Assembly: GCF_024362485.1 (NCBI RefSeq)
Contig: NZ_CP101456.1
Span: forward strand, 1,426,001 to 1,490,000
From: Natronobeatus ordinarius
GTDB taxonomy: Archaea > Halobacteriota > Halobacteria > Halobacteriales > Natrialbaceae
Length of the DNA: 64,000 bases
Direction of reading: 5' to 3'
Every line of letters starts with the position of its first letter. The stretch's first letter is position 1. This document shows, piece by piece, positions 51,216 to 62,953 of this stretch. The position numbers were made by a program, and so were the translations under genes. The notes beneath the pieces are model-generated. The model was not told where the DNA came from, did no database searches, and was given only the letters and a program-made list of their open reading frames with translations.

Positions 51216-52793
51216 ATGGACACAGCAATGGACCGATCGAAACGACGTGATATATCCCGGGAGTACTTCTCGAAAGAACGGCTCGCAGAACACCACTATC
51301 GGTCGTTTAACGCGTTTCTCAACCGGGGGATGCAGGAGGTCGTCGACGAGAAGGCGACGATCGACACGGACATCGGCGACAAAGAAGGCGAAGAGCCGGT
51401 GTACGTCGAACTGGGCGACGTCCGGGTCGTGACCCCCCGGGTTCGGGAGGCCGACGGCTCCGAGGAGCTGCTCTATCCCCAGGAGGCCCGGCTTCGGAAC
51501 ATCACCTACTCCGCGCCAGTCTTCATGGAGATGTCTATCGTCAAAGGCGAGGAAGGCGACGAACGCGTCGTCGACTCGACGGAGACGAAGATCGGCCGGA
51601 TGCCGATCATGGTGGGTTCGGAGAAGTGTAACATCGCGGGCTTCTCGGACGAGGAGCTCATCGAGATCGGCGAGGACCCCGCCGATCCCGGCGGCTACTT
51701 CATCGTCAACGGCTCCGAGCGCGTGCTGATGACCTCGGAGGATCTCGCGCCGAACAAGATTCTGGCGGAGTACGACACCAAGTACGGCGACGAGATCCAG
51801 GTCGCCAAAACGTTCAGCCAGCGCCGGGGCTACCGCGCGCTCGTGCTCTGTGAGCGGACCCGGAACGGCTTGCTCGAGGTCTCGTTCCCCTCCGTCTCCG
51901 GCAGCATCAACTTCGTTACGCTCGTGCGCGCGCTGGGGCTCGAGTCCGACGAGGAGATCGTCCACCGAGTCTCGAACGACCCCGAGGTCGTCAAGTACAT
52001 GCTCGAGAACTTAGAGGAAGCCGAGGTGCAGACGACCGAGGAGGCCATCGAGGCGCTCGGAAAGCGGGTCGCCAGCGGCCAGGGGAAAAACTACCAGCTC
52101 AAGCGGGCGAACTACGTGATCGACCGCTATCTTCTGCCGCATCTCCACGAGGAAGGTGTCGAAGAGGAGGACGTCCGGATCAACAAGGCTCACTACCTCT
52201 GTCGGATGGCCGAGGCGTGTTTCGAACTCGCGCTTGGACGACGCGAATCCGACGACAAAGACCACTACGCGAACAAGCGCCTGAAGGTCTCGGGCGACCT
52301 GATGAAAGACCTCTTCCGGACGGCGCTGAACAAGCTCGCACGCGACGTCAAGTACCAGCTCGAGCGCGCCAACATGCGTAACCGGACGCTGTCGGTGAAC
52401 ACGGTCGTCCGCTCTGACGTGCTCACCGAGCGACTCGAGCACCCGATCGCCACCGGAAACTGGGTCGGCGGTCGCTCCGGCGTCTCGCAGCTGGTCGATC
52501 GGACGGACTTCATGGGCGTGCTGTCACACTTGCGTCGCCTGCGCTCGCCGCTCTCTCGCTCCCAGCCTCACTTCGAGGCGCGCGACCTGCACGCGACCCA
52601 GTGGGGTCGCATCTGTCCCTCCGAGACTCCGGAGGGGCCGAACTGTGGACTGGTGAAGAACTTCGCACAGGCGATGGAGCTCTCCCAGAACGTCGAGGAC
52701 GAACAGCAGCTGAAACGCGAACTGGCATCGATGGGGGTCCAGGGGATTCCGGGCCTCGAGAGTACGACTACCCGAGCTACGGGGGACGACTGA
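51216..52793 (+). CDS. rpoB2: DNA-directed RNA polymerase subunit B'' (B2)
   Basis: 525 residues, the N-terminal half of the beta-like subunit: [40 protein letters not shown], and the fork region [20 protein letters not shown] near the C-terminus. The B subunit is split in haloarchaea, as here, with rpoB1 following after 1 nt. No intein is seen. Confidence 0.97.
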   Translation: MDTAMDRSKRRDISREYFSKERLAEHHYRSFNAFLNRGMQEVVDEKATIDTDIGDKEGEEPVYVELGDVRVVTPRVREADGSEELLYPQEARLRNITYSAPVFMEMSIVKGEEGDERVVDSTETKIGRMPIMVGSEKCNIAGFSDEELIEIGEDPADPGGYFIVNGSERVLMTSEDLAPNKILAEYDTKYGDEIQVAKTFSQRRGYRALVLCERTRNGLLEVSFPSVSGSINFVTLVRALGLESDEEIVHRVSNDPEVVKYMLENLEEAEVQTTEEAIEALGKRVASGQGKNYQLKRANYVIDRYLLPHLHEEGVEEEDVRINKAHYLCRMAEACFELALGRRESDDKDHYANKRLKVSGDLMKDLFRTALNKLARDVKYQLERANMRNRTLSVNTVVRSDVLTERLEHPIATGNWVGGRSGVSQLVDRTDFMGVLSHLRRLRSPLSRSQPHFEARDLHATQWGRICPSETPEGPNCGLVKNFAQAMELSQNVEDEQQLKRELASMGVQGIPGLESTTTRATGDD

Positions 52794-52794
52794 G

Positions 52795-54624
52795 ATGAGT
52801 AGTCAACAGCGAGAAGCCAAAGTATACGTAAACGGGTCGCTGGTGGGGACCCACCCAGATCCGCACGAACTGGCCGAACAGATCCGCGAAGCACGACGAA
52901 TCGGAGACGTCAGCGAGATGGTAAACGTCTCGGTGAAAGAGCGCACGCGCGAAGTGATCGTCAACGCCGACGCGGGCCGGGCGCGCCGCCCACTGCTCGT
53001 CGTCGAGGACGGCGAGCCGCGTATCTCCCAGGCCGAGATCGAGGCCCTTCGGGACGGCGACCTCGAGTTCGAGGACCTCGTTTCCCACGGTTACATCGAG
53101 TTCATCGACGCCGAGGAAGAAGAGGACATCTACGTCGCCGTCGACGAGGACGAGCTCACCGAGGATCACACACACCTCGAGATCGATCCGCAGCTCATCT
53201 TCGGGATCGGTGCGGGGATGATCCCCTATCCGGAGCACAACGCGAGCCCGCGGATTACGATGGGGGCAGGGATGATCAAGCAGTCGCTGGGCCTGCCCGC
53301 TGCGAACTACCGAATTCGACCGGACACGCGCCAGCACCTGCTGCACTACCCGCAGCTGTCGATGGTCAAGACCCAGACGACCGAGCAGATCGGCTTCGAC
53401 GATCGGCCTGCCGCCCAGAACTTCGTCGTCGCCGTGATGAGCTACGAGGGGTTCAACATCGAGGACGCGCTCGTCATGAACAAGGCGTCGGTCGAGCGCG
53501 CGCTCGCCCGGTCGCACTTCTTCCGTACCTACGAGGGTGAGGAACGGCGCTACCCCGGCGGTCAGGAGGACCGCTTCGAGATCCCGAGCCAGGACGTTCG
53601 CGGGGCCCGCGGCGAGGAAGCGTACACCCACCTCGACGAGGACGGCCTCGTCAACCCCGAGACGGTGGTCGACGAGAACTCCGTGCTGCTCGGAAAGACC
53701 TCGCCGCCCAGATTCTTGGAGGAACCCGACGACATGGGCGGGCTGTCGCCACAGAAGCGCCGCGAGACGTCGGTGACGATGCGCTCCGGGGAGTCGGGGG
53801 TCGTCGACACCGTCACCCTGATGGAAGGCGAGGACGGCTCGAAACTCTCGAAGGTCTCCGTGCGCGACGAGCGAATCCCGGAACTCGGCGATAAGTTCGC
53901 ATCCCGCCACGGCCAGAAGGGAGTCATCGGCCACCTCGCCCCGCAAGAGGACATGCCATTCACCGAGGAGGGCGTCGTGCCGGACCTCGTCGTCAACCCG
54001 CACGCGCTGCCGTCGCGGATGACCGTCGGGCACATCTTGGAGATGATCGGCGGCAAACTCGGTGCGATGGAAGGCCGGCGCGTCGACGGCACGCCGTTCC
54101 TCGGCGAGGACGAAGACGAGTTGCGAGGCGGCCTCGAGGAGGCCGGCTTCAACTCCGCCGGGAAAGAGGTCATGTACTCCGGCGTGACCGGTGAGAAGAT
54201 CGAGGCCGAGATCTTCGTGGGCGTGATCTTCTACCAGAAACTGTACCACATGGTTTCGAACAAGCTGCACGCCCGCTCTCGCGGGCCGGTGCAGGTGCTG
54301 ACCCGTCAGCCCACGGAGGGTCGCGCCCGCGAGGGTGGGCTGCGGATCGGGGAGATGGAACGCGACGTGTTCATCGGCCACGGGGCAGCGATGACGCTCA
54401 AAGAACGCCTGCTCGACGAGTCCGACCGCGAGTTCATCCACATCTGTGGCAGCTGTGGGATGACCGCCACCGAGAACGTCGAGCAGCGCCGGGTGTACTG
54501 TCCGAACTGCGGCGAGGAGACGGACATCCACGAGGTCGAGATGAGCTACGCGTTCAAGCTCTTGCTCGACGAGATGAAAGCGCTCGGAATCGCGCCGCGA
54601 CTCGAACTGGAGGACGCCGTATAA
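52795..54624 (+). CDS. rpoB1: DNA-directed RNA polymerase subunit B' (B1)
   Basis: 609 residues, the C-terminal half of the beta-like subunit: [17 protein letters not shown] (active-centre side), MKQSLGLP-like [16 protein letters not shown], and a C-terminal zinc ribbon starting at C551 ([20 protein letters not shown] then NCGE). ATG 52795 is one base after the rpoB2 stop. Confidence 0.97.
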   Translation: MSSQQREAKVYVNGSLVGTHPDPHELAEQIREARRIGDVSEMVNVSVKERTREVIVNADAGRARRPLLVVEDGEPRISQAEIEALRDGDLEFEDLVSHGYIEFIDAEEEEDIYVAVDEDELTEDHTHLEIDPQLIFGIGAGMIPYPEHNASPRITMGAGMIKQSLGLPAANYRIRPDTRQHLLHYPQLSMVKTQTTEQIGFDDRPAAQNFVVAVMSYEGFNIEDALVMNKASVERALARSHFFRTYEGEERRYPGGQEDRFEIPSQDVRGARGEEAYTHLDEDGLVNPETVVDENSVLLGKTSPPRFLEEPDDMGGLSPQKRRETSVTMRSGESGVVDTVTLMEGEDGSKLSKVSVRDERIPELGDKFASRHGQKGVIGHLAPQEDMPFTEEGVVPDLVVNPHALPSRMTVGHILEMIGGKLGAMEGRRVDGTPFLGEDEDELRGGLEEAGFNSAGKEVMYSGVTGEKIEAEIFVGVIFYQKLYHMVSNKLHARSRGPVQVLTRQPTEGRAREGGLRIGEMERDVFIGHGAAMTLKERLLDESDREFIHICGSCGMTATENVEQRRVYCPNCGEETDIHEVEMSYAFKLLLDEMKALGIAPRLELEDAV

Positions 54625-54625
54625 G

Positions 54626-57553
54626 ATGCTTCGAAACACGACACCCAAAGACATCGGATCGATCAACTTCGGGCTCATGGAGCCCGAGGAGTACCGGGAG
54701 ATGAGCGCGACGAAGATCATCACGGCCGACACCTACGACGACGACGGCTTCCCCATCGACATGGGGCTCATGGACCCCCGACTCGGCGTGATCGACCCCG
54801 GCCTCGAGTGTAAAACCTGTGGGCAGCACTCCGGTGCCTGTCCGGGCCACTTCGGGCACATCGAACTCGCCGCGCCGGTGATCCACGTCGGCTTCACGAA
54901 GCTCATCCGGCGGCTGCTGCGGGGGACTTGCCGGGAGTGTTCGCGGCTGCTGCTGACCGAAGAGGAGAAAGATGAGTTCCGAGCTGAACTCGAGAACGCG
55001 CGCAAACTCGGCCGAGACGTCAACGACGTGCTGAAGGCGGCGATCCGGCAGGCGCGAAAGAAAGATCGGTGTCCACACTGTGGCGAGATCCAGTACGACA
55101 TCGAACACGAGAAGCCGACGACGTACTACGAGGTCCAGCAAGTCCTCACGAGCGAGTACTCCCAGCGAATCGCCGCAGCGATGCAGGGTGGCGAAGATGG
55201 CGAGCGGACGACGCCGGACGAACTCGCCGCGCAGACGGGGATCGAACTCAGCCGGATCAACGAGATCCTCTCGGGATCGTTCCGTCCGCGTGAGAGTCAG
55301 CGCAAGGAGATCGAGAAGGCACTCGGCATCGACCTCACCGAGGAGGACACGAACAAGCTGATGCCCTCCGACATCCGGGACTGGTTCGAGGCGATCCCCG
55401 ACGAGGACATCGAGGCGCTCGGAATCGACGCCGAGAACTCCCGTCCAGAGTGGATGATCCTCACCGTCCTGCCGGTGCCACCGGTGACCGCCCGCCCGTC
55501 GATCACGCTCGACAACGGGCAGCGCAGCGAGGACGACCTCACGCACAAGCTCGTGGACATCATCCGGATCAACCAGCGGTTCATGGAGAACCGCGAGGCG
55601 GGGGCGCCCCAGCTGATCATCGAGGACCTGTGGGAGCTGCTGCAGTACCACGTGACGACGTTCATGGACAACGAGATCAGCGGCACGCCGCCGGCGCGCC
55701 ACCGCTCCGGCCGGCCGCTGAAGACCCTGAGCCAGCGACTGAAGGGCAAGGAGGGCCGGTTCCGCGGCTCGCTCTCGGGGAAGCGCGTCAACTTCTCCGC
55801 ACGGACCGTGATCTCGCCGGACCCGACGCTCTCGCTCAACGAGGTTGGCGTCCCGGATCGGGTCGCCGCGGAGATGACCCAGACGATGAACGTCACCGAG
55901 CGGAACGTGATGGACGCCCGCCGGTACGTCCGGAACGGCCCCGAAGCCCACCCCGGTGCGAACTACGTCCGTCGACCCGACGGTCGACGGCTCAAGGTGA
56001 CCGAGAAGAACTGCGAGGAACTCTCGGAGAAGGTCGAACCCGGCTGGGAGGTGAACCGCCACCTCATCGACGGCGACATCATCATTTTCAACCGCCAACC
56101 GTCGCTGCACCGGATGTCGATCATGGCCCACGAGGTCGTGGTCATGCCGTACAAGACGTTCCGGCTGAACACCGTCGTCTGTCCGCCGTACAACGCCGAC
56201 TTCGACGGCGACGAGATGAACATGCACGCCCTCCAGAACGAGGAGGCCCGCGCCGAGGCGCGCGTCCTGATGCGCGTTCAGGAACAGATCCTCAGCCCGC
56301 GCTTCGGTGAGAACATCATCGGCGCGATCCAGGACCACATCTCGGGCACCTACCTGCTCACTCACGACAACCCACGGTTCAACGAGACGCAGGCGCTCGA
56401 CCTCCTGCGGGCGACCCGGATCGACGAACTGCCCGAACCCAGCGGGATCGACGACGAGGACGAGCCGTTCTGGACCGGCCGGGACGTCTTCTCTGAGCTG
56501 TTGCCCGAGGACATGAACCTCGAGTTCACCGGGACCGTCGGCGAAGACGTGATCATCGAGGACGGCCAGCTCGTCGATGGAACGATCGCCGAGGACGAGG
56601 TCGGCGAGTTCGGCGGCGAGATCGTCGACCGGATCACGAAGGAGTACGGCAACACCCGCGCCCGGATCTTCATCAACGAGGTCTCGACGCTCGCGATGCG
56701 CGCGATCATGCACTTCGGGTTCTCGATTGGTATCGACGACGAGACGATCCCCGAGGAGGCCCAGGAACGCATCGACGAGACGATCGAGGACGCCAACGAC
56801 CGCGTCGAGGAACTGATCGAGGCCTACGAACGGGGTGAACTCGAGTCGCTGCCGGGACGGACGCTCGACGAGACGCTCGAGATGAAGATCATGCAGACGC
56901 TGAGCCGTGCGCGTGACAATGCGGGGAACATCGCCGAGGAGCACTTCGACGACGACAACCCGGCTGTGGTCATGGCCGAGTCCGGTGCGCGTGGCTCGAT
57001 GCTCAACCTGACCCAGATGGCTGGCTGTGTCGGCCAGCAGGCAGTTCGTGGTGAGCGGATCAACCGCGGCTACGAGAACCGCACGCTCAGCCACTACAAG
57101 CCACACGACCTCTCCGCGGAGGCTCACGGCTTCGTCGAGAACTCCTACACGGGCGGGCTCACTCCCAAGGAGTTCTTCTTCCACGCGATGGGTGGCCGCG
57201 AGGGGCTGGTCGACACGGCCGTTCGGACGTCGAAGTCCGGCTACCTCCAGCGGCGGCTGATCAACGCGCTGTCGGAACTCGAGACGCAGTACGACGGCAC
57301 CGTCCGCGATACGAGCGACACGATCGTCCAGTTCGAGTTCGGCGAGGACGGCACCTCGCCCGTGAAAGTCTCCTCGAAAGCAGAACACGACGTCGACGTC
57401 GAGGGGATCGCCGACCGGATCATCGAGGCGGAGTTCGACTCCGAGGAGGAAAAGGCCGAGTTCCTCGATCCGAAACCCAAGCCGACGAACCTCTCCGAGC
57501 ACGCCGATAGCCGTCGTGTTACCGAGCGCCCGGAGGTGACCTCCGATGACTGA
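54626..57553 (+). CDS. rpoA1: DNA-directed RNA polymerase subunit A' (A1)
   Basis: 975 residues. The catalytic metal loop [12 protein letters not shown] is at residues 523-534, binding Mg2+ through three aspartates. The N-terminal zinc site starts at C62 ([17 protein letters not shown]) and a second pair follows (RCPHCGE). The clamp and bridge helix region ([18 protein letters not shown]-like, [20 protein letters not shown]) is intact. Length is usual for haloarchaea without intein. Overlaps rpoA2 by 8 nt. Confidence 0.98.
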   Translation: MLRNTTPKDIGSINFGLMEPEEYREMSATKIITADTYDDDGFPIDMGLMDPRLGVIDPGLECKTCGQHSGACPGHFGHIELAAPVIHVGFTKLIRRLLRGTCRECSRLLLTEEEKDEFRAELENARKLGRDVNDVLKAAIRQARKKDRCPHCGEIQYDIEHEKPTTYYEVQQVLTSEYSQRIAAAMQGGEDGERTTPDELAAQTGIELSRINEILSGSFRPRESQRKEIEKALGIDLTEEDTNKLMPSDIRDWFEAIPDEDIEALGIDAENSRPEWMILTVLPVPPVTARPSITLDNGQRSEDDLTHKLVDIIRINQRFMENREAGAPQLIIEDLWELLQYHVTTFMDNEISGTPPARHRSGRPLKTLSQRLKGKEGRFRGSLSGKRVNFSARTVISPDPTLSLNEVGVPDRVAAEMTQTMNVTERNVMDARRYVRNGPEAHPGANYVRRPDGRRLKVTEKNCEELSEKVEPGWEVNRHLIDGDIIIFNRQPSLHRMSIMAHEVVVMPYKTFRLNTVVCPPYNADFDGDEMNMHALQNEEARAEARVLMRVQEQILSPRFGENIIGAIQDHISGTYLLTHDNPRFNETQALDLLRATRIDELPEPSGIDDEDEPFWTGRDVFSELLPEDMNLEFTGTVGEDVIIEDGQLVDGTIAEDEVGEFGGEIVDRITKEYGNTRARIFINEVSTLAMRAIMHFGFSIGIDDETIPEEAQERIDETIEDANDRVEELIEAYERGELESLPGRTLDETLEMKIMQTLSRARDNAGNIAEEHFDDDNPAVVMAESGARGSMLNLTQMAGCVGQQAVRGERINRGYENRTLSHYKPHDLSAEAHGFVENSYTGGLTPKEFFFHAMGGREGLVDTAVRTSKSGYLQRRLINALSELETQYDGTVRDTSDTIVQFEFGEDGTSPVKVSSKAEHDVDVEGIADRIIEAEFDSEEEKAEFLDPKPKPTNLSEHADSRRVTERPEVTSDD

Positions 57554-58730
57554 CGTCGCTTACGACGTGGACGACGACGTAATCGCTCTCGTCGAGGACA
57601 CCGAACTGCCTCTCCGGCTCAGAGAACGCGTCTACGAGACGATCGAGGAGCGCGAGCCGACGCTCGAGCAGACCGACGAGATCGTTCGCGCCGTCGAGAG
57701 CCAGTACATCGAGACGCGGATCGACCCGCTGGATCCCGTCGGGACCGTCTCCGCCCAGTCGATCGGCGAACCGGGGACGCAGCTGACGATGAACACGTTC
57801 CACTACGCGGGGGTCGCCGAGATCGACGTCACCCAGGGCCTGCCACGGCTCATCGAGCTCGTGGACGCCCGGAAGACGCCCGACACGCCGATGATGACGG
57901 TCTACTTAGAAGACGAGTACGCGACCGAACGCGAGCGAGCGCACGAGGTCGTCTGGAAGATCGAAGCCACGAAGATCCTCGCGCTGGGTGACGTCTCGAC
58001 GAACGTCGCGGACATGCGCGTGCAGATTTCGCTCAATCGGGATACCTTAGAAGAGCGGATGATCACGGCCGAGGAGGTTGCCGAGATCATCGAGGACAAC
58101 CTCGGCGTGAAGACGATCCAGCAGGGGACGACCGTCGAGTTCGGGCCCGAAGAGCCCTCCTACCGTGACCTGCTCCAGCTGGTCGAGGAGCTCCGTGACA
58201 TCACGTTCAAAGGGATCGAAGAGGTCACCCGGGTCGTCATCCGACGTGAGGAGATGGACGACGGGAGCGAAGAGTTCGTCCTCTACACCGAGGGATCGGC
58301 CTTCGGCGACGTCCTCTCGATCGAGGGCGTCGACGCCACGCGATCGACGACGAACAACATCCACGAGATCCACCGCAACCTCGGCATCGAGGCCGCCCGC
58401 GAAGCGATCATCGAGGAGACGAACAACACGCTCGCAGAGCAGGGTCTCGACGACGTGAACGTCCGTCACCTGATGCTCGTCGCCGACATGATGACGACCA
58501 ACGGCGAGATCGAGTCTATCGGCCGCCACGGCATCTCCGGCTCGAAGGACTCCGTCCTGGCGCGGGCGGCGTTCGAGGTGACGGTCAACCACCTGCTCAA
58601 CGCCGCGATTCACGGCGAAGTCGACGAATTAAACGGCGTCACCGAGAACGTCATCGTCGGCAAGCCGATCAAGCTCGGCACTGGCGACGTCGACCTCCGG
58701 ATGGGGTCGACGACCAGCAGCTCGGACTGA
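57546..58730 (+). CDS. rpoA2: DNA-directed RNA polymerase subunit A'' (A2)
   Basis: 394 residues, the C-terminal part of the beta-prime-like subunit. [20 protein letters not shown] is followed by [20 protein letters not shown] (trigger-loop region), and the end contains [20 protein letters not shown] with [13 protein letters not shown]. Starts at ATG 57546 inside the end of rpoA1. Confidence 0.97.
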   Translation: MTDVAYDVDDDVIALVEDTELPLRLRERVYETIEEREPTLEQTDEIVRAVESQYIETRIDPLDPVGTVSAQSIGEPGTQLTMNTFHYAGVAEIDVTQGLPRLIELVDARKTPDTPMMTVYLEDEYATERERAHEVVWKIEATKILALGDVSTNVADMRVQISLNRDTLEERMITAEEVAEIIEDNLGVKTIQQGTTVEFGPEEPSYRDLLQLVEELRDITFKGIEEVTRVVIRREEMDDGSEEFVLYTEGSAFGDVLSIEGVDATRSTTNNIHEIHRNLGIEAAREAIIEETNNTLAEQGLDDVNVRHLMLVADMMTTNGEIESIGRHGISGSKDSVLARAAFEVTVNHLLNAAIHGEVDELNGVTENVIVGKPIKLGTGDVDLRMGSTTSSSD

Positions 58731-58736
58731 TCGCGG

Positions 58737-59156
58737 ATGGGCATCACGCTCTCGGACGTGGCCCGTCGTCACCTCACACTGTTCGAGGAGGTGACGGGTG
58801 CGAACGGCGTCGACTGCGTCCAGGAGGCCGACCGGCTCCTCGTCGTCGTCGCTCGAGGTGGGCTGGGCCAGGCGATCGGCCCCCGAGGTCGGCACGTCCA
58901 GGCGTTCGAAGAGCGGATCGGTCAGCCAGTGCGGCTCGTCGAGGACGCCGAGATCGCCGCCGAGTTCGTCGCGAACGCCCTCTCGCCCGCGGCGGTGTAC
59001 AACGTCACGATCAGCGAGAACCGTGACACCGTCGCCTACGTCGAGGTTGCGAGCGAGGACCGCGGCGTCGCCATCGGGGCGGAGGGGCGAACGATCGAGG
59101 CCGCGCGTACGCTCGCAGAACGCCACTTCGGGATCGACGACATCCAGCTGATCTGA
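58737..59156 (+). CDS. nusA: NusA-like KH-domain transcription factor
   Basis: 139 residues with two KH domains: the first GXXG loop in GLGQAIGPRGRHVQAFEERI, the second in DRGVAIGAEGRTIEAARTLA. The short archaeal NusA has only the RNA-binding KH pair and lies after rpoA2 as usual. It follows by 6 nt, so it is the last gene of the polymerase operon. Confidence 0.93.
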   Translation: MGITLSDVARRHLTLFEEVTGANGVDCVQEADRLLVVVARGGLGQAIGPRGRHVQAFEERIGQPVRLVEDAEIAAEFVANALSPAAVYNVTISENRDTVAYVEVASEDRGVAIGAEGRTIEAARTLAERHFGIDDIQLI

Positions 59157-59286
59157 TCGTCGAACGACTGATCGGGTCATCACCGACCGCTCGAGAGCGT
59201 TTCTCCGGACACGAAACGGCCTCAGATTCCTTCGTTGCCCCTCCTCGAGCGCTCTCGGGCCGTAACGCCCCGGCGGAAACGGGGTG

Positions 59287-59292
59287 CTTAAG
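59287..59292 (+). promoter_or_regulatory. Promoter element before rps12
   Basis: CTTAAG centred about 30 nt before ATG 59320. Transcription would begin close to the start codon, giving a leaderless or nearly leaderless rps12-rps7 message separate from the polymerase operon. Confidence 0.5.
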
Positions 59293-59319
59293 TGCCTTCG
59301 TCGGATAGCCACGGGTACT

Positions 59320-59748
59320 ATGGCAAACGGCAAATACGCCGCGCGCAAGCTCAAGAAGGACCGCCAGAACCAGCGGTGGTCCGACTCGGACTACGCGCGC
59401 CGTGCCCGGGGCCTTCGCGAGAAGTCCGACCCACTCGAGGGTGCCCCACAGGCTCGAGGTATCGTTCTCGAAAAGGTGGGTATCGAGGCAAAACAGCCCA
59501 ACTCGGCGATCCGAAAGTGCGTCCGGGTTCAGCTCATCAAGAACGGCAAACAGGTCACCGCGTTCTGCCCCGGTGACGGCGCTATTTCGTTCATCGACGA
59601 GCACGACGAGGTCACCATCGCCGGGATCGGTGGCGCGAAGGGTCGTGCGATGGGCGACCTTTCCGGCGTGAACTACAAGGTCGACAAAGTCAACGGCGTT
59701 GCGCTGCTCGAACTCGTGCGCGGAAACGCGGAGAAACCGGTGCGATAA
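59320..59748 (+). CDS. rps12: Small ribosomal subunit protein uS12
   Basis: 142 residues with the archaeal uS12 core: [40 protein letters not shown] and the loop [20 protein letters not shown]. It shapes the decoding centre. ATG 59320 ([20 protein letters not shown]) is the family start; earlier in-frame codons are untypical. Confidence 0.97.
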   Translation: MANGKYAARKLKKDRQNQRWSDSDYARRARGLREKSDPLEGAPQARGIVLEKVGIEAKQPNSAIRKCVRVQLIKNGKQVTAFCPGDGAISFIDEHDEVTIAGIGGAKGRAMGDLSGVNYKVDKVNGVALLELVRGNAEKPVR

Positions 59749-59749
59749 C

Positions 59750-60361
59750 ATGAGTGCCGACGAAGACCAACCCGAACCCGAGGCACCGGCCGGCGGCGGC
59801 GACCTCACTGCGAAGCTCTTTGGCAAGTGGGACGTCTCCGAGATCGAGTACCGCGACCCCTCGACCGAACGCTACCTCTCCGTGACGCCGGTCGCACACA
59901 CGGCAGGCCGTCACGCGAGCAAGCAGTTCCAGAAGTCCGAGATCTCGGTCGTCGAGCGCTTCATCAACCGGCTGATGCAGACCGAGGAGAACACGGGCAA
60001 GAAACAGCAGACGCTCAACCTCGTTCGCGAGGCGTTCGACCTCGTTCACGAGCGCACCGAGGAAAACCCCGTGCAGGTGCTTGTCCGCGCCGTCGAGAAC
60101 GCCGCCCCTCGGGAGGAGACCGTCCGCCTGAAGTACGGTGGTATCTCCGTTCCGAAGGCCGTCGACGTCGCTCCCCAGCGCCGCGTCGACCAGGCGCTTA
60201 AGTTCATCGCCGAGGGCGTCCACAACGACTCGTTCAAGTCGGCGACGTCCGCCGAGGAGGCGATCGCCAACCAGCTCGTCCGCGCGGCCGACTACGACGT
60301 CAGCGTCTACGCAGTCAGCCAGAAAGAGGAGAAAGAGCGCGTCGCGGCTGCTGCACGCTAA
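59750..60361 (+). CDS. rps7: Small ribosomal subunit protein uS7
   Basis: 203 residues. An acidic haloarchaeal N-terminus is followed by the uS7 core: FGKWDVSEIEYRDPSTERYL, VERFINRLMQTEENTGKKQQ, and YGGISVPKAVDVAPQRRVDQ. Nucleates the head of the 30S subunit. Starts 1 nt after the rps12 stop codon; elongation factor genes, which usually follow, do not follow here. Confidence 0.97.
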   Translation: MSADEDQPEPEAPAGGGDLTAKLFGKWDVSEIEYRDPSTERYLSVTPVAHTAGRHASKQFQKSEISVVERFINRLMQTEENTGKKQQTLNLVREAFDLVHERTEENPVQVLVRAVENAAPREETVRLKYGGISVPKAVDVAPQRRVDQALKFIAEGVHNDSFKSATSAEEAIANQLVRAADYDVSVYAVSQKEEKERVAAAAR

Positions 60362-60530
60362 CTCGTCGTTTCGCTTGAGGTTTCGTTTTCCGGTCGATCC
60401 CGCTCGAGGAGCTATCGGGTTAGTGAGTCGTGACCGAACCACGCGGGTGTAACTGACTTCAAACCGGGACGCGGGCTGTTCGACGGCTCATCTGATTGTG
60501 GAATTCGGCCGGCGAATGTTCCACCCAACA

Positions 60531-60537
60531 TATATAG
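60531..60537 (+). promoter_or_regulatory. TATA box of the broken PQQ gene
   Basis: TATATAG centred 26 nt before ATG 60560, so the promoter appears intact although the gene is broken. Confidence 0.5.
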
Positions 60538-60559
60538 GATACGAATACAGAGCCTGCGC

Positions 60560-61065
60560 ATGGACTCGAGTCGGCGACGAACGGTTCTCCGAGCGATCGG
60601 TGCATGGGAATCGGAACGGTAACCGGACAGGTCTCGACGGCGAGCGTCGCGGCCGAGACGACCGGTGGCGACCTCAAGTGGACGGTCGAGACGGACGGAC
60701 GAGCGACGTCGGCGCCGACGGTCGTCGACGGGACCGTCTACGTCGCCAGTGGTGGGTCGCTGTACGCGATCGACGCCGGCGTCGACGGCTCGAGTGGGGG
60801 CTCTCGCGTGCGCCTCGGGACGCTCGGCCACCACCACGGCTGGGCGGAAGCCCACGAGGAGATCGGTGCGGTCGCTGGCGACGTCGGCAGCGTCGACGAA
60901 TCGACAGGCGATGCCAATTCCAACGAGACAGCCGACGCCACTGACGACGAATTCCCTGGGCCGGGTGTTCTGGGTACGATCGCGAGCGTGGGGGGCGCTG
61001 GCTACCTGCTCGCTCGTCGAGCGAACTCGAGCGACCACTCGGGCGACGAGCGTCACCCCTCGTAG
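60560..61065 (+). pseudogene. Broken Tat-exported PQQ-like protein
   Basis: Frame 1 from ATG 60560 reads MDSSRRRTVLRAIGA and stops at 60622; frame 2 continues as GIGTVTGQVSTASVAAETTG, completing a Tat signal peptide. One or two bases are missing near 60602. The body holds a single PQQ-propeller blade (APTVVDGTVYVASGGSLYAI) before jumping to a linker and the C-terminal membrane helix (GPGVLGTIASVGGAGYLLAR), so most of the propeller is deleted. A residual 153-residue frame from ATG 60604 remains open. Confidence 0.6.
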
Positions 61066-61447
61066 CCGGAGCCACGTTCACCACGAACTACTCCTACCGC
61101 ACGCTCCGTTCGCCGCGAACTACTCGATCGTAGGCTGCGCGTACGCACGCTCTCGAAAGCTGACCTATCCGTAAGCGATTCGTGCTTGGACGGGTGCCCG
61201 AGCGCCGATCAGGCCGGTCGTGCCGTCCACTCGGCAGTCGCTATCCGTCGCATAACAAAGACGAGCCGACAGTCATCTCCAGGTATGAGTCGTCGACCGG
61301 ACACCGTCTCGAGCGTCGATACGATTCGGAGCCGACTCCGACGAGCATCTCCGCTCGTCGGATCGTCCACTGTCGGAGCCCGCCCGACTTCATCGCCAAC
61401 CTCGTCCCGGTGTGTGACGTGATCGATCGCCGTCTCCGCACAGCCAC
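61066..61447. other. Intergenic region before the flippase gene
   Basis: 382 bp. Overlapping open frames on both strands lack family features and look like GC-rich shadows. No RNA gene is recognised. Confidence 0.35.
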
Positions 61448-62908
61448 ATGACCGCGCTCGACTCGATCGGGTCGAGGTTCAAAGCCGAGCTCTCGGGCCA
61501 GCTGGTCTCGACCCTCTCGGGAGCCGTGCTCATGGTCTTTCTCGCACGGACGCTCGAGCCCGACGGCTACGGGTTGCTCTACCTCGCGCTCTCGGTGTTC
61601 GCCGTCGTCGTCTTCGTCAGCAACCTCGGCATCGCCACGTCGGCTGCCAGATACGTGGCCGAGTATCGGGCGACCGACCCCGGACAGATCCGCCACGTCG
61701 TTCGCAAGTCGGTCGCGTACGTCCTCGTCTCGAGCAGCGCCACCGCGCTCGTGTTGCTCCTCGTTCACGAGTACGTCGCGGCGATCCTCGACGAGCCCGG
61801 ACTCACGTCGCTGCTGGCCGTCGGCGCCGCGTTCGTCGTCGCCACGACGTTCGTCACCTACGTCCGGACGCTCTTGCAGGGACTCGAGCGAATCCACCGC
61901 TGTTCACACGTCGTCGCGGCGCTCGCCGTCGCGAAGCTGGGCTTCGTCGTCGCGCTCGTCCTGCTGGGCTTTGACGCACTCGGTGCACTGGTCGGCCACG
62001 TCCTCGCGCTGGCGCTCGCCGCCTGTCTCGGTGGCGTCTACCTCTACCGGGAACTGGCTGCCTACGAGGTGGCCGACCGGGCCGAAGACGGCCTCGGGGG
62101 ACGGATCCTCCGGTACAGCGTGCCGATCGTCTTCACCCGCGGGTCGGACATGCTCGACAAGCAGGTCGATACGATCCTCGTCGGCTTCTTTCTCACTCCC
62201 GCGGCGGTGGGCTACTACGTCGTGAGCAAGCAGGTCGTCACCTTCGTCCAGGCGCCGGCGGCGGCGCTCGGATTCACCGTCTCGCCGACGTTCGGCAACC
62301 GGAAGGCTGCCGACGAACTCGTCGAGGCCGCCCGCGTCTACGAGTCGACGCTCGTCTACGTCCTCTTGCTGTACCTGCCTGCCGCGGCGGGGATCGCCAT
62401 CGTCGCCGAACCGGCGATCGAGTACACGTTCGGCCCCCGCTTCCTCGGGGCCGTTCCCGTCCTCCAGATCCTGGCGTGTTTCGTCGTCCTCCAGGCGGCG
62501 ATGAACGTGACCAGTAGCGCCCTCGACTTCCTCGGTCGGGCTCGAACCCGGGCGATCGCTCGAGGAGTCACGGCGGTCGGGAACGTCGTCCTGAACGTCC
62601 TCTTGATCCCCGAGTTCGGCGTCGTCGGCGCGGCGGTCGCGACCGTGACCACTTATGGCCTCTACGCGGCCATCAACCTCTACGTCATCTCGACGGAGTT
62701 CCCGTTGCGAATCCGGTACCTGGCCCGGCAAACGCTCACGATCCTCGCCATCACGGCCCTGATGACCCTGTTGATCGTCTCGCTCGTGAGCTACGTGGTC
62801 GACGTCGTCACCCTCGCCGGCGTCGTCCTGGCCGGTGCACTCACCTGGGCCGCACTCTCGTATCTCACTGGCTTTCTCGAACCGGACGAGCTCGCGGCGG
62901 CGCTCTGA
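61448..62908 (+). CDS. Polysaccharide flippase (Wzx/RfbX-like, MATE-fold)
   Basis: 486 residues with about 14 membrane helices. The N-terminus FKAELSGQLVSTLSGAVLMV with FLARTLEPDGYGLLYLALSV is typical of O-antigen or polysaccharide flippases, as are the inner segments FTRGSDMLDKQVDTILVGFF and NVVLNVLLIPEFGVVGAAVA. It moves lipid-linked sugars across the membrane for surface glycans or protein glycosylation. The next gene is a sugar-enzyme-like propeller, fitting a glycan locus continuing past the window. Confidence 0.9.
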   Translation: MTALDSIGSRFKAELSGQLVSTLSGAVLMVFLARTLEPDGYGLLYLALSVFAVVVFVSNLGIATSAARYVAEYRATDPGQIRHVVRKSVAYVLVSSSATALVLLLVHEYVAAILDEPGLTSLLAVGAAFVVATTFVTYVRTLLQGLERIHRCSHVVAALAVAKLGFVVALVLLGFDALGALVGHVLALALAACLGGVYLYRELAAYEVADRAEDGLGGRILRYSVPIVFTRGSDMLDKQVDTILVGFFLTPAAVGYYVVSKQVVTFVQAPAAALGFTVSPTFGNRKAADELVEAARVYESTLVYVLLLYLPAAAGIAIVAEPAIEYTFGPRFLGAVPVLQILACFVVLQAAMNVTSSALDFLGRARTRAIARGVTAVGNVVLNVLLIPEFGVVGAAVATVTTYGLYAAINLYVISTEFPLRIRYLARQTLTILAITALMTLLIVSLVSYVVDVVTLAGVVLAGALTWAALSYLTGFLEPDELAAAL

Positions 62909-62953
62909 CCGACATTCAGCGCGTGAGAGACGAACCAAGATACATCGCCACCG

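Noticed and set aside
54554-57502. A 982-residue open frame on the minus strand opposite rpoA1
   Set aside because: It mirrors the highly conserved polymerase gene; long antisense frames arise from GC-rich third positions. The composition is not protein-like (runs of Leu-Val-Arg-Asp).
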